Shown in pieces: positions 23,850 through 35,528 of a DNA stretch of 64,000 nt. The stretch lies in NCBI GenBank assembly GCA_033439255.1, contig JAVRDV010000017.1, positions 310,001 through 374,000 on the forward strand, in the 5' to 3' direction. Within the stretch, counting starts at the first letter, position 1. The number at the start of each line of letters is the position of its first letter. The stretch comes from Hericium rajendrae (Eukaryota > Basidiomycota > Agaricomycetes > Russulales > Hericiaceae). The notes beneath the pieces were generated by a model that was given only the letters and a program-made list of their open reading frames with translations, searched no databases and had not been told where the DNA came from. The translations under genes and the position numbers were made by a program.

Positions 23850-24420
23850 CCTCAGAATGTTGCACAATGTTACTTGCATAGAACATGCATGCACTCTGTA
23901 CTATGTCACACTCAGTTAAGATCTAATCCACTGATCTAACATAACATTCACCAGCATTTGTTTTTTCTGCTGCTCATATATTCACTGAGCATTTATGTCC
24001 TGTCTGAATATGAATACTCTAGTCATTTCTAGCTTATTCATGCTCTTGTCTAATCTTATTCTATAACCTCAGCTAATGCAGTGATATACACATGCAACAA
24101 TGAGCAACTTGAAGACCTTTGCACTTATGATTACATAATATACACCTGTGTCGAGACTATAATGAAGTTGAAAACATTACTACTATGTTTCAGGATAGCA
24201 TCACTACAATCTTGACTTTACATTCTAAGTCACATGAAGGTTCACTACGATTGTACGAAGGCATCACTATGTTTGACAGTAAGACACTTTGATTAGACAA
24301 TCACTATAATGCCTTGACAACATCACTATACTTGACAGCAAATACACTAAGTCAATCGGATGATCACTACAATGCCTGCAAGGATCACTAACATTGGAAG
24401 CTATGCACAAAGTCAAACTA
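23850..24420. other. KDZ-B subterminal spacer
   Basis: No gene. The interval from about 24,130 to 24,410 holds further TCACTAC and ATCACTATA words beyond the inverted terminus, so the binding-site-like repeats extend inward on this side. Confidence 0.5.
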
Positions 24421-24422
24421 CT

Positions 24423-27400
24423 CTAATTGCTGCCCTCATTCTCTGATCCACTGCCATTCAGATCTTCGGCCTCATGCTCATTGTCATCGGAATCTTCAGA
24501 GCTAAACTCCTCTTCTATACGAGTTGATAAACCTGCCGCAACGCGGAACTGTTTAAAGCGGTGAAGGTCAAGGCTTTGAGGAGCCACTTCAGCAGGTGCT
24601 GTCGCAGAAGACTCGCCATAGATGGACAAGTTGAGAGAGGACAAGTCGAGAGAGGGCAAGTCGAGGGAAGATGAGTGTAGCGAGGGGGCATGCAGCACTG
24701 TCGGGGATGCTGGCCAGTTAATTGTCATATCATACTTGACCAGCAATGGAAGCCAGAGTGATTTGAAGGATGCCGCTAGTCCCTCATGCAGCAGGTGCTG
24801 TCGCATTGCATAACCTTGTAGTCCGCTCAGAATATCTGGTGATGCGGACTCACGCCCATCTACGAGTCGCCTCATCCACTTGGCAGCCCTCTTCTGGAGT
24901 GTGTCGACAGTACGCCGCATCTCTTCTTGCACGAACTCGATTTCCTCCCTCCACCGCCGTACACGAGCACGGCTCCTAGCATACGTGACTCGCATACCTG
25001 TACCGTAGTCAGCACAATTAATAAAGACAAGTCATGGACTGGCCTACCATCATGGATCTCTTCTGTGCTCAGTTCTCTGTCTTCGCCATCGGGATGATCC
25101 CGTGCGTCATGACTGAGAACACGCCAGATCCATGGCACTTCCTTCCTGCCTTCACCCACAGTCTGCTTTGATGTCTTCTTCTTCTTCTTCTTCTTCTTGC
25201 TATTGTCGTCGTCGTCGTCATCGCCCATAGGATCGACAAGATCCAACTTCTTCAAGACCCGCAGTCGAGAGCGCCATGGAGCATCCGAGTTCGAATCCAA
25301 TAGATCGAGAGCATGTCGTGCATCATTGTATCGTTCGTATTGTCGATCACGTCTCTCGGTAAACTTCTTGATAATAGTACGGGCACGCGAGTGACGCTTT
25401 TGACTGGGACCATCGACATTGACGCTCTTGTAGTGCCGTAGGCCTAGACGAATCCGAATCATGCGGCGCACTTGGTGAAGCGCATCCTCTGCCTCCGCCT
25501 CTCGAAGGCGCGCTTCCTTCGCAGCCAACCCGACAGCCAGGCCTGATTCTCGAAGTGCTGCTGGAACCTCAAATGGCATCCACAGCTTTTCGAACTCAGG
25601 CTTTGGGGTGTCATAGGAGGACTGATCAGAGGGCGTCGAGTCGGCAGATATGAGCGTGGAGACAATGGGCATGTATACGGCTTGGACCTTGCGCCAAGCC
25701 TTGATTCGATGCTGCAGGCTGTTGCGCTTGTCCTGGAGCGTTGCTTTTTTCGTTGAGATATCGTTCTCGTTGTGACCATCCTTCTTGCGAAGGGCGCGCC
25801 TGGAAGGTAAATTATTTAGTCTCGCCATATTATATATAGGCTGATAACTCACTGTTGTTCTTGTAGTTCGAGACCAACACTGAGGAAAGTGCTCGCGGTC
25901 ATTTCGTGCAGGGTGACTTGCCCTTGGGATGCTAACTTCGCCTCTTCCCTCGCGAGGTCAAGGCGGACATCTGCCAGCGTGGTCTCTGCCCTTGTTTCAA
26001 CAAATGAAACACTCATGAACACAGGATAACGCACCATTGACAGGCTCCTCATAAGGATTCAGCTTCGTCTTGGTTTCATCTGCATCCCACTCGGCTATTG
26101 CTACATCCCACTGTGCAATGACGTCCTCCGGAAATGTGTGCTTCACCTCGTCGAAGATAGCTTGTTGCTTCGCTATCTCGCATACGGCATCTTTGAGCAT
26201 GTGTGCAAGTTGAGTGCCTGTCTTGACTGTTAACATCTTGAGAACGCACTTTTAAAAGTGTGCGTGCTTACCCATAGTCGTTGTCTTGCGCCAGTTCATG
26301 GCTCCGAAAAAGTCGTCGAGTGCTTCGTGCCTCGCGCCGGACGACATTTCACGTGTGCTCAACGCGGCGCCGTTCGTCTCGGACCAGTTAGCCTCAATAC
26401 CTTCACCGTATGTGCGGCCGACACCTTCCGTGAAATTGAATGAATACTTGACTTGACAACTTGGACCATGGGCTGGAAGATGGAACTTGGGGACGAGAAA
26501 GGTAATCTTGGTCTTTGTGGTATCAAGTTGGAAAGCTGGAGGAAAATGGCCCATGCGCGCTCGAAAATTCTTCGAGTACTGACACGCTATATCATAGGAA
26601 ATGACAATGAGCATGAATATTTCCATGGCAAGCATCATCGTCATGAGGAGGATAAAATCCATGTTCGCATATCTAGAGTCCATGAGTTCAGTCAGAATTT
26701 CCAAAGGATTGAGAAGGGACATACCGTTCTCCGCGCTCCAGATCACCGACGCCATTTGTCCGAAAGAAGGAATGACGGCCACAAATTACCGCGCCAACAC
26801 CGTTGATCGCGAATCGCCTCTGGCCTGCAGAGTTTGCGTGATCAATGGCGGTGAACGACGAGTTACATGTTTGAATCTACAGGATACTCAAGACACGCTC
26901 ACGGCAGATCGAATCGCACGAACGTACCTCAGACTCGGTCGCATGTATGGCGAGATGACTTTTATATAATGAGTTTGAGACAAAATAGGCCCATCCGGGA
27001 GCCAGTTCAATATCCTTGTACCCGTGGTTTTTGAGCTTCAACTTGAAATTGGCATCTACGGCCAGAAACAACGTGTATATGAATCTATCGACAACAAGCT
27101 AGTAAGTACATAAATCGCCGCGGCGAGCGATCGCATACCGAAGATGGGGAGGAGTATTCTCCCAGCCGTCTGGTAAGTTGACACCCGGATGTGGGCAGGC
27201 AGGACAATCGAGGCCCAGCGCACCCAGAGGTGTACCGGCGATTCCACCAGGGTCATGACCTCGCCCAGATCGTTTGGTCATGCGCACATGGCGGAAACAC
27301 CTCGCCGCACGCGAGAACTCCTGATATCGACTCTAAAGATGGATGAGACAGTAGCATATGAAAGGTGAGTCAATGAACGCACCTTGGGCATCTTCAAACT

Positions 27401-28431
27401 GCTTCCCTCCGTTATCCGTACTAACCCATGATAAAAATCGTACGCATTCATCTTGCCTTGCAATGTAAGCGCGTGAAAAAGCTTGAGAGCGCGAATGGTG
27501 ATCGCGGTTTGAGGACGATCGAGCGTTGCCGGCCACCAGCTTGCACGCAAGAACTGAACATATAGCATATGGGATCCGATCCTGCCGCATTCGCAGAAGC
27601 GGACACAGACAGTATGGAGACCCGTGATATCGAGGATGACCAGATTGTTTGAAGTGTCATGGGGATGGGGGCATGGCAGGCCATCGTGACCAAGCTGTAT
27701 CTCTAAGCCCGCCTCGAGAAGGGTGTATGCTTCGAAGCATATACCATTCCAACGCTACAAGGACGTCAGGAACGTGTCACAAATCGTTGCGGCCATGCGT
27801 ACCTGTGTCCGATGCAGAGGATCCCTAGCGTGTCGCTCGCACATACAGGTTGCGCATGAGAGCTGCGATGATGTGCAGTCTATACACTTCATATCCGCCG
27901 GCCTCTCATCACATATTGCACATTGGGCCGGATAGACTTGATCCCCAAGGCCTTCATGCCGAAGGAGCTCATCGAGGATAGTATCCCTAGCCTTGGCAAA
28001 CTCTTGCAGATGGTGGATCTACGGTCATCCATGAGCTATATGCCGAAACCGTTTCGCCTCTCAGTTGAGCTTACCCGTCTCTTTCGCTTCTTTCTGGACC
28101 GCCGCCCTCCCTGCGTATCCGTCAGGTCAGGCACAAGAATCACCTCCGCCTCGGGTTGAAAATCTTGCGAGCCCTGGAAATCCTCCTGAGTCGGTGCGTC
28201 TTCTGGAATAGCTGACGACATTGCATCGTCAGAGGAGGGCGGGGGTAGCGTATGAGCGAAGAGAGCTTGATCGACTTCGGAGAGGGCAATCTTCGAGACC
28301 CGCATCTTCGGCTTCGTACGACATCGAGGTACTGCTATGCTGACATGCCGACTGTGAGTTGCTGAGGCACCATTACCGTCATCGTCGCTGAACTCAAGCG
28401 CTTGGACCTTGCGTTTGCGCTTCCCTCCCAT
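24423..28431 (-). CDS. KDZ-B transposase
   Basis: Minus strand, about ten exons with short GT-AG introns. The start MGGKRKRKVQ at 28,431 gives a basic then acidic N-terminus. The next exon has the cysteine cluster CAICDERPADMKCIDC...CATCMCERH (about 27,800-27,910). After it come CECGRIG, the PATLDRPQTAITIRAL block typical of KDZ proteins, and CPACPHPGVNLP. The presumed catalytic residues are in AVDANFKLK (about 27,050), VISYDIACQY (about 26,600) and YGEGIEANW (about 26,400). A C-terminal coiled region with a Lys-rich run and EVPWIWRVL follows, and the last exon ends in an acidic tail at 24,423. All recognisable motifs are present and no interruption is seen outside introns. The role is cut-and-paste (or related) transposition of KDZ-B. 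Confidence 0.88.
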
Positions 28432-28559
28432 GAAAAACTAGCAAGTGCAGATGAAGAGCGGAGAACTCAAAATGAATGGATTACGAATTGATTACAAGGC
28501 ATACAATCACGTGACAGGATGCCCAACAAATACGATACATCAATTCCATGACGATATGC

Positions 28560-29245
28560 TGCGTGCTCGTGGTTCAAAACCCATAGATTCCTTGGAAGAC
28601 CTTCTTTCGTATACTAAGGTGACCATAATGAGTGTGAGCACAGGTGTGCGTAAGTGAAATTATCGTACCCACAACCCAGGAAGACCAACGCACGGTCGCC
28701 AATAGCTTGGAAACGCGTCTCGGGCCCTTGAGAGATAAGTTCGATTTCTTGATGAAGGCCAGCCACGAGTCGGCGCAGCGCGTGGACCGATCGAACCATC
28801 TCGGATGCACAGGAGGTAGTCCCAGACTTAGTGATGTCACGGGCAACCGAAAGGTGTGCCTCGAGAAGGCGCTGCAGCGCTTGCTGATATCGTTGAACAC
28901 CGATAAATGGTGCTGTTGCCTCCAGAACTAGCTCTCGGTACAGGTCATTACACTGTTGGAGCAGGTCAGACTCGTCCTTGGCCATCTGAGTGGTGCGATC
29001 GGGGTCGATACGGCGGTGCGAATGGATCATCTGATTATTGTACTCACTATCGCAGAGTGAGAGCACCTACAAAGACAGCACAGACGGACTTACAGGCTCG
29101 AACCAGATATACGCGATCTTCGTATTCGCATCTCCATCTCCCGCTCATGTTTGCTGACTTTCCGACGCCCTGTTCGCTTGACATAGGCATAATCGCGCTG
29201 ATACTCCTGCCGTGTCGCTTGATGCCTATACAAAACTAGTTATTT
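28560..29245 (-). CDS. Small basic/coiled protein in KDZ-B
   Basis: The minus-strand coding part begins in a basic segment (YVKRTGRRKVSKHEREMEMRIRRS, about 29,100-29,200) and continues after a possible intron with a helical region (QMAKDESDLLQQCNDLYRELVLEATAP...QALQRLLEAHLSVARDI, 28,620-29,060). A short C-terminal exon follows an intron whose donor is at about 28,675. The exact start and the first intron are uncertain because the obvious donor-acceptor pair would give an intron under 40 bp. It lies immediately upstream of the transposase in the same direction, about 130 bp away. It has no recognised family and could be a chaperone or DNA-binding partner. Confidence 0.5.
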
Positions 29246-30100
29246 CGTTGTATTATGCTGAGCATAACGTTACATACCGTTTATAATATGTTGAGTGGGA
29301 GGGAGACATATGTTGTCTGGAAGTGAATGAAGGGCGGGAACAGGCCAGTGTACTGGACAATTCAAGTCGCGTCGCGTCAAACTCTCAGCCACTACACTCT
29401 GCGCACCACTGAGAAACAATATGCATCTGTTATATTTATTCAAGCCTCTATCCCTATTCAATTTGAACGAGAGCATTGGGGCATAGTTCAACCATCTTCA
29501 CTTTTTTTTCTGTGTTTTTTGGACATTGATATGATGTTAAACGCCATTGCTCTCGTGTTTTTCGAGATGACATCAGCAACATTAGTCAGTCTGCAATGCT
29601 ACTGCTAAACTCGAAGCTGTTTCACGGCGAGACTAGAAGGACAACTAGTCCGAATACTGATAGGTAACGTTGCGAGATCGCTTCTCTTATACCTGAGAAA
29701 GGGTCTGAAGAACTCTCTAACGGTGATCTGACAAGGCCGCCCTCGCAGCGGAGCGGAGGAGATCAGGCGGGCCGCCACGGGGCGGGACGCAGAGGGATCG
29801 GGCGCAGCGGGACGGGGCACAACAGGACGGGGCACGGGGCACGGTGGGGCGGGGCACAGCGGGGCACAACGAGTGTCATAATGTGTACTACCAACCGGGC
29901 TTAACATCGCCGAATGTGCGAAAGTGTAAAGTACTCAGACAATAGCTCCAAACAATGCATAGATTGGGGTGCATATTTGAAACTGAAGGGGCGTGAACGG
30001 GGCATGTACTCATACTCAAAAGTCTATCGTAATCAATAACACTGTCAAAATTTAAGAAAGGGTGGGTAACTGCCGCAGCAATGCCGAAAAGATCAGTTGT
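29246..30100. other. KDZ-B intergenic region with GC minisatellite
   Basis: No gene. A short run AAGTCGCGTCGCGTC near 29,365 also occurs upstream of the KDZ-A transposase (about 20,600-20,640), so it may be a shared promoter element. From 29,755 to 29,872 there is a GC-rich tandem repeat of GGGACGGGGCAC-type units. Confidence 0.45.
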
Positions 30101-31062
30101 ATTGCATTTGATACTTGAACCATGCAGCCGCGTCGTCGATCGAGTTGGAAAATTTGTAAACTCCGATCTTGTTGCGAATGATTTCTTCCACAAGCTCTGG
30201 CCTTGGGTAAATAAAAAACGTGAGAGTAGCAAATGAGACGGTAGAAAGGGACTCACGATGGTCGGTAATAGATACCCGCTTGGTCCGCATATCCACTGTA
30301 TACGGCCAGGAACTCTTCGGGGCGAGAAGGTCCCGCGTTAGCACCAGCATCTGGCTGGACTCCTTGGCGACGGGAGGGAATCGGATGGGTATCGAGTTGC
30401 GGGGGGGGCAGCCGTTGTTTTCGATCGCCGCGCTGGTTGTCATTATGCTTGACCGCGGTGTGAGAGCGTGCCTTTGGGCGGCGAACTGACTTGGCGAAAG
30501 CGCTCCGCAAGCCCTGTCAAATGTGGTCTATGTGCACGGTCTGAATCTAGGCGTGAGGCCACATACCTCAAATGTAATCTTTACTTTCAGATCACCGTTC
30601 GACAGAGCACGGCCCGGTACCACAACCGTCAAGGCTGGGTCTTCCTTGGAGACCGTAATGCGCTGCTCGTCGCCGTCGCCGTCGCCGGAGCTAATCGAGA
30701 TTACCTCGATATCCTTGGCCTTGCCCTTGTTGTTGACGACGTGGCCGATGGCACCCGCGTGGCCATTTCCTTGGTCGTTGGCGTCGTTGTCGTTACTGAC
30801 TTGGCCAGGTGTGTCGTCTGGCATGGACTCGTCCTCAGACGTGTCACTTGCGATTTCGATGACAATGTCGTTCGAAGTGGGAGCTGAGGTTGCATTGTGA
30901 ATAGTAAGAAGCAACGGATGAAACAAAATACATACGAGGTGCCGTCAGACGGTCCAAGGACTCTAAGAGGTTCATGTATATTTGAGGGACGAGAGGTGGT
31001 CTGTAATGCGCAGCGCAGCGAGAGGGAGGGGAGCGATGAGGAAGTCGAGCGATAATTTTCAT
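30101..31062 (-). CDS. KDZ-B protein with RNase-H-N/viroplasmin-like end
   Basis: The ATG at about 31,062 (MKIIARLPH) starts exon 1. Three GT-AG introns follow (about 30,895-30,945, 30,515-30,568 and 30,200-30,255). The middle is acidic and disordered (SDTSEDESMPDD, ISISSGDGDGDEQR). The C-terminal 60 residues read FLAVYSGYADQAGIYYRPS...PELVEEIIRNKIGVYKFSNSIDDAAAWFKYQMQY. That pattern (Y-x-V-x-x-G-x-x-x-G-I-Y ... Y-K-F-x-S-x-x-x-A-x-x-F) resembles the small nucleic-acid-binding domain at the N-terminus of eukaryotic RNase H1 and in viroplasmin. The resemblance is by eye only. The gene is divergent from the accessory gene at 31,281 across a roughly 220-bp shared promoter. Confidence 0.6.
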
Positions 31063-31280
31063 AGTCGGATTAGGCAGCGTGAGCACGTGCGGTATCGTGC
31101 GGTGTCGTGCGGCCGATTCCCCGAACTGTTCTGCAGTACTATGTAGTGAAGCATCCAGAGATTGTAGTGATCCTCTTGTTTTTGAAATTGGCACCTTTCT
31201 AAATTGAGAATACGACGCGACTTTTCACCAGCGCCGTTTCCCGCTTCTCTGTCTGCGCACAACCTATCCACCTATCCCAC

Positions 31281-34220
31281 CATGAGGGCATGGGCAGACG
31301 AAATACAGATCAAATACCTGGAGGGTTTCCTTCCCGAATTCAAGAAACGGCAGGACAAGGGATCCACTAGGAAGATATGGCCAGTGATTTATGCAGGCTG
31401 GTTCAGACAGTGGCCTGACGATGGGAAGGTGGACATTCGGAAGGTACGTCATTAGAATTATTGACAGACAAACGATACTAGTAGAATGACACATACACAG
31501 CGTATAAAAGTCTGGTTTAACAACCATACGCGCGGGTCCGGCGACGGTATCAAACGGGGTGCACCGGGTCGCCTCCTCAACCTGACTGGCAACGGGAGAC
31601 GAAAACTCGCAGCCTTCCAAGTCTACCAGACTTTGTACTGGAAGGAAAAACTGTCAGAGAAGGTCAACACAGCATGGGAAGAGTATCTGAAAAACAAACC
31701 TCAAGATGAGAAAACACAGGCGCGCGTTGCTTTCCAGAATCGGCTATGTATAGATTGGTATGAAAACGAGACGGAAGAGGTGAAAGCAGCCGTCGAGAAG
31801 GCGCAGACGGATCCTTTGGCCGACGAAATGATGGCTGTTGACGAAGTCGTTGAAGGCGCCGAAGTCGTCGAAGTCGACAAGGAGCAGCAGGCGGAGAGCG
31901 AGCGGAAACGGAAGTTACAAGAGTATGAAAAGTCCGTCGCAAGTGTCCTTCACGATTCTGCGCAACTAACACCACTTCTTCTAGGAACATCGAGGCCTTA
32001 CAGCTTACCCTAGTAACGGTCGTGCGTGAGATTTATGCCCTAACCGGTTGGGTGTGCGTGATATCAGCCGGCGGGCCTCGACCTAGTCAGAAGGGTCAGC
32101 TTCAAACTATTGGGTGCGTAAATGTTGGTATAACGATGACGTCACGCTCGCTCACCTTCACAACATTCGACAGACTCGGTACGGATGCAGAGATCGGCAC
32201 ATTCAAGGATAACTGTAAAGAGTACCGTGAGGTCGAGAAGTTATTCCTGGCATATCTGCAGCGACTCTTTCGTGAGTGATTCGGCCAGTTCCATTGACAT
32301 ATGGCTTACCTCCGATGGACAGCCCCAGAGGTACAACAAAAGTGGTCCCTCGGCGATGTAATGAAGCTTCTGGAGAAGGAGACCGGCACCTCTTCATCAT
32401 CCTTATCCATGGACAAGGGAGACAGTAATACACAGCCCACGTCTGATCAGCAAACGACTACTACTTCGCCCGAGCGAGATGTAGAAGAGACGCGCACCAA
32501 GGCCAAAACGGACAGAACAAAGACAAAAGGAAAGAAAAAGTCTCGCGCTAGACATGGAGAGTCAGAGGATGATGCCACGGGTAGCGAGGAGGAAACTGAC
32601 TGGCAAACCGAAACCTCGGGCTCCGATTCCTCCGATTCAAATTCGGGACCCTACAGCCCGAAAACCAAGAACCTAACGCCATACGAACAAGAGCGCGCCG
32701 ACAACATAGCGAAGCATGACGAATGGCTGAAGGATCTTGAGCTTCAGTTTGCCAGTCGCCAGCTGGTCACGGGTCTGTCGGAGGCGGGTCTATCGAAGGT
32801 GTCGGATAAGGGGAAGAAAGAGAAGAAGCGGGGCAAGGAGAAGCGGAAGCGGCGTAAGAAGAAGGACACCGGCGAGGACACGCCGCCTGCTCAACCAACC
32901 AGAGTTCAGCCTGCGAGAACGACGCGAAGCAAAGAACCATCAGTCGTAGTTGAAGAACAGTAAGTTCAATCACTTACATTTTCTGGATGTCGCTGATCAG
33001 AATGTATTCTTTAGCGAGCCAAGCCAATCTAGCCGCATGAGAACTGTTCAGGATGCGACACTACACGAAAACGGGACTCAACAAGGGAGCCCGAAGACAA
33101 CCATACCAGCGCAAAGCGAGGACTCGGGTCGGCAAGATGGGCTCCAAGGATTTCATGCATCCGAAGGGATTCAGTCGGTGGCGCGGGACTCCTCGGATGA
33201 GCAGCATGTCTCGGACAAACGCGTCACATCCACAAACAAGGGACATACAACTTTGACTGAGACTCCAGCTAGACCGATAGAAAGGGAGACTCACCAAGGC
33301 CAGACCGAACCTGGATCTGACAAAGATACTGCCCCCAGCGAGAAGCCGGCAGCTGCAACAAGTCCACCTGTGGCCAGCGAAGAGACGACAACTCCGCAGG
33401 TGGAAGAAGCTCGCCAGACGAAGCCCGCTGAAGCACCCGTTCAACAGGATGCTTCGAGGCAGACCCTCGCCCGTCCCAGTGGAAGCGAGATGGGAGGCGG
33501 AGAAGCCAGTAGCATGAATGCGTCTCCCGGCCCGCCCATTCCTGACCCCGTTGAAGTTCGTCTTCCGAGCGACCCAGAGTGGTTTGGGGAAACGATCGAG
33601 TTCTTGAAGACGGGTCCATCGTCTGCCGAATGGAGACGCATCCTCAGCTTCTGGGTGACCGTAGAGCGTGCTTTGAAGCACCCGGCTGCAACAGTGAGTA
33701 TTGTGAATTGCTGAGCAAATTGACACTTACCCATTTTCAGGATCGGTCGAACTGGCTCGATTCGACCGACAGACCTGCGCAGATCTTCGACTGGATGAGG
33801 GCACGTCGTGACTACGAAAACATACCCAAGTTAGGTGCGGTATCGCAGTTCGGACAGAAGTGGCGAAAGTGGTGGACAAACAACCAATCAAGCTGGCGCG
33901 TAAGCAGCGAGATGGCGTGGCCCTTGAATCGTGATGTGGACGACAGTGAGAGATGGGAAAGTTTGAAAAAGGGTGGTAAGAACGGCCTTCTGATGTTCCT
34001 GATTTCCCTGGTATGGTGGCATCGGAGGGCTACGAGCGATGGGGATAAGGCGGCGCTGAGCTCGGTGGTGGAAGACGTCGAGTTTGTGTTTGAGAAGGTC
34101 GTGGGTTCATTGGAGGCTACAGGGAAAGATGGTGAGACAGACATAAAACGCACGAAGAAACCGAAAAGGAAAGCGAACGCCTCTGCCAGTCGAGAGCCTC
34201 CGTCGAAAAGATTACGGTAA
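31281..34220 (+). CDS. KDZ-B accessory protein with WFxN motif
   Basis: The ATG at 31,281 (MRAWADEIQIKYLEGFLPEF...). Exon 2 has RIKVWFNNHTRG, like a homeodomain recognition helix, followed by AFQVYQTLYWKEKLSEKVNTAWEEYL. Exons 3-4 (about 31,985-32,270) carry NIEALQLTLVTVVREIYALTGW. A long charged region with Lys-rich clusters and acidic tracts spans 32,340-33,540. The C-terminal domain (33,560-34,200) has the blocks WFGETIEFLK...W..IL.FWV.VERAL, FGQKWRKWWTNNQSSW, WPLNRD and KNGLLMFLISLVWWH, then ends in a basic tail. The same C-terminal blocks occur in the gene at 10.2-11.1 kb. Frames are open in all exons. I infer a nuclear DNA-binding partner of the transposase. Confidence 0.7.
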
Positions 34221-34720
34221 GCAATCAACAATCAACCCTTCACCATGATCAACTGGTGCTGATTGATTACAGTACAAGATCACGAACCTGAGGATGCACT
34301 CTGCCAGCATTATTTACTATGTACTGTCACCCACTGTCACCCACATGTAGAATACCCCGCGTGAATGTCGAGATATTCGAGTTGGCGATGCTGCATCAAC
34401 GGAAGCAGATTCTGAATGCGAATAATTACGAAGTCATGGTCCGCTGGCGAATCGAACTGAAAGATGATGCTGCGTAATGCCGCTGCTGCCTCTGAAGATG
34501 AATTCCATGTAGTGCATAGAGATCGTGAACACAGAACTGTGTAAGTGGGGAACGGAGGCAAATTGCACGATCTCGATGCCGAGACCGGCATCAGCGGATC
34601 AGATCATATCGGGTATCAAACCCACGAGTGCGCATCTGTGTACATTGCTGGCTATAAGCCCTACGCTGGCTAAAGCAAATATCATACAACACTTTTGAGC
34701 AATTCAATCCACTTCCGTAA
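34221..34720. other. KDZ-B right subterminal spacer
   Basis: No gene. About 0.5 kb between the stop of the accessory gene and the inner edge of the right inverted terminus. Two copies of TGTCACCCAC near 34,325-34,345 are the only repeat I notice. Confidence 0.45.
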
Positions 34721-35520
34721 CCAGCTAGCATTGACCGGTGAACGGAGGAGCAGCGGCGGGGGAGCGAATACTGGTATTATTGCCCGATCGGAGGATCAGA
34801 TCTCATCAGAGATCGGGCTAATCGGGGGTGTGCCTGCCGCAATGCCAAAGGCGGCTTCGGAAATACCCGAATTTGGCCGTTACCCGGACAAATTAGCTGC
34901 ATAGTGATGTTTCCAGCAAATATAATCATTGATAGCCTCCCTAATGCAGCATTACTATATTTCCTGGAGCAATGATATACTACTACAATGCCTAAGTCTT
35001 ATGACTGCATTGATCACTATCTAAGTGGCATTGCAAGATATATAGTATATAGTGATTCTCTGCATGATATAGTGATACACTGACCCTCTCTATAGAATGA
35101 TTACTATATTCCTTGGAAGCTAGTAATACAGTAACTCGGAGCATCACTACATTCCAAAAAACCATGAGCATAAAATAATCACTATATTCTTCAAAGTGTA
35201 ACTACTACTATAATGTCTAAGCCTTGTATGACTATGTTGATCACTATCTTAGTGGTATTGCAAGATACATAGTATATAGTGATTTCCTGCATAATATAGT
35301 GATACACTGACCCTCCCTATGAAATGATTACTATATTCCTTGGAAGCCAGTGATACAGTAACTCGGAGCATCACTACATTTTAAGAAACCATGAGCATAA
35401 GATGATCACTATATTTTCTGCAATGTAATGAATATAGTAACATCACCATTCAATTGATACGATCACTACATGTGCCTTGCTATTCCAGCAATATAGTGAT
35501 TACTAGGACCACCTCAGTTG
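34721..35520 (-). repeat. KDZ-B right terminal inverted repeat
   Basis: Reverse complement of 23,051-23,849 with only scattered substitutions, ending CTAGGACCACCTCAGTTG directly before the GGTCGTCG duplication. By eye the two arms are well over 95 percent identical. Confidence 0.9.
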
Positions 35521-35528
35521 GGTCGTCG
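35521..35528 (+). repeat. Target-site duplication of KDZ-B, right
   Basis: Exact copy of GGTCGTCG at 23,043-23,050. Confidence 0.9.

Larger units (their letters stand above)
23051..35520 (-). mobile_element. KDZ-B DNA transposon, apparently complete
   Basis: 12,470 bp with near-identical inverted termini of about 800 bp (23,051-23,849 and 34,721-35,520) and exact 8-bp flanking repeats. It contains a transposase on the minus strand whose exons all read open, a small basic/coiled protein gene, a 255-residue-scale gene on the minus strand and a long divergent accessory gene on the plus strand. The very similar termini and intact frames suggest a young insertion. It is nested in KDZ-A, so it is younger than KDZ-A at this site. 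Confidence 0.9.
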
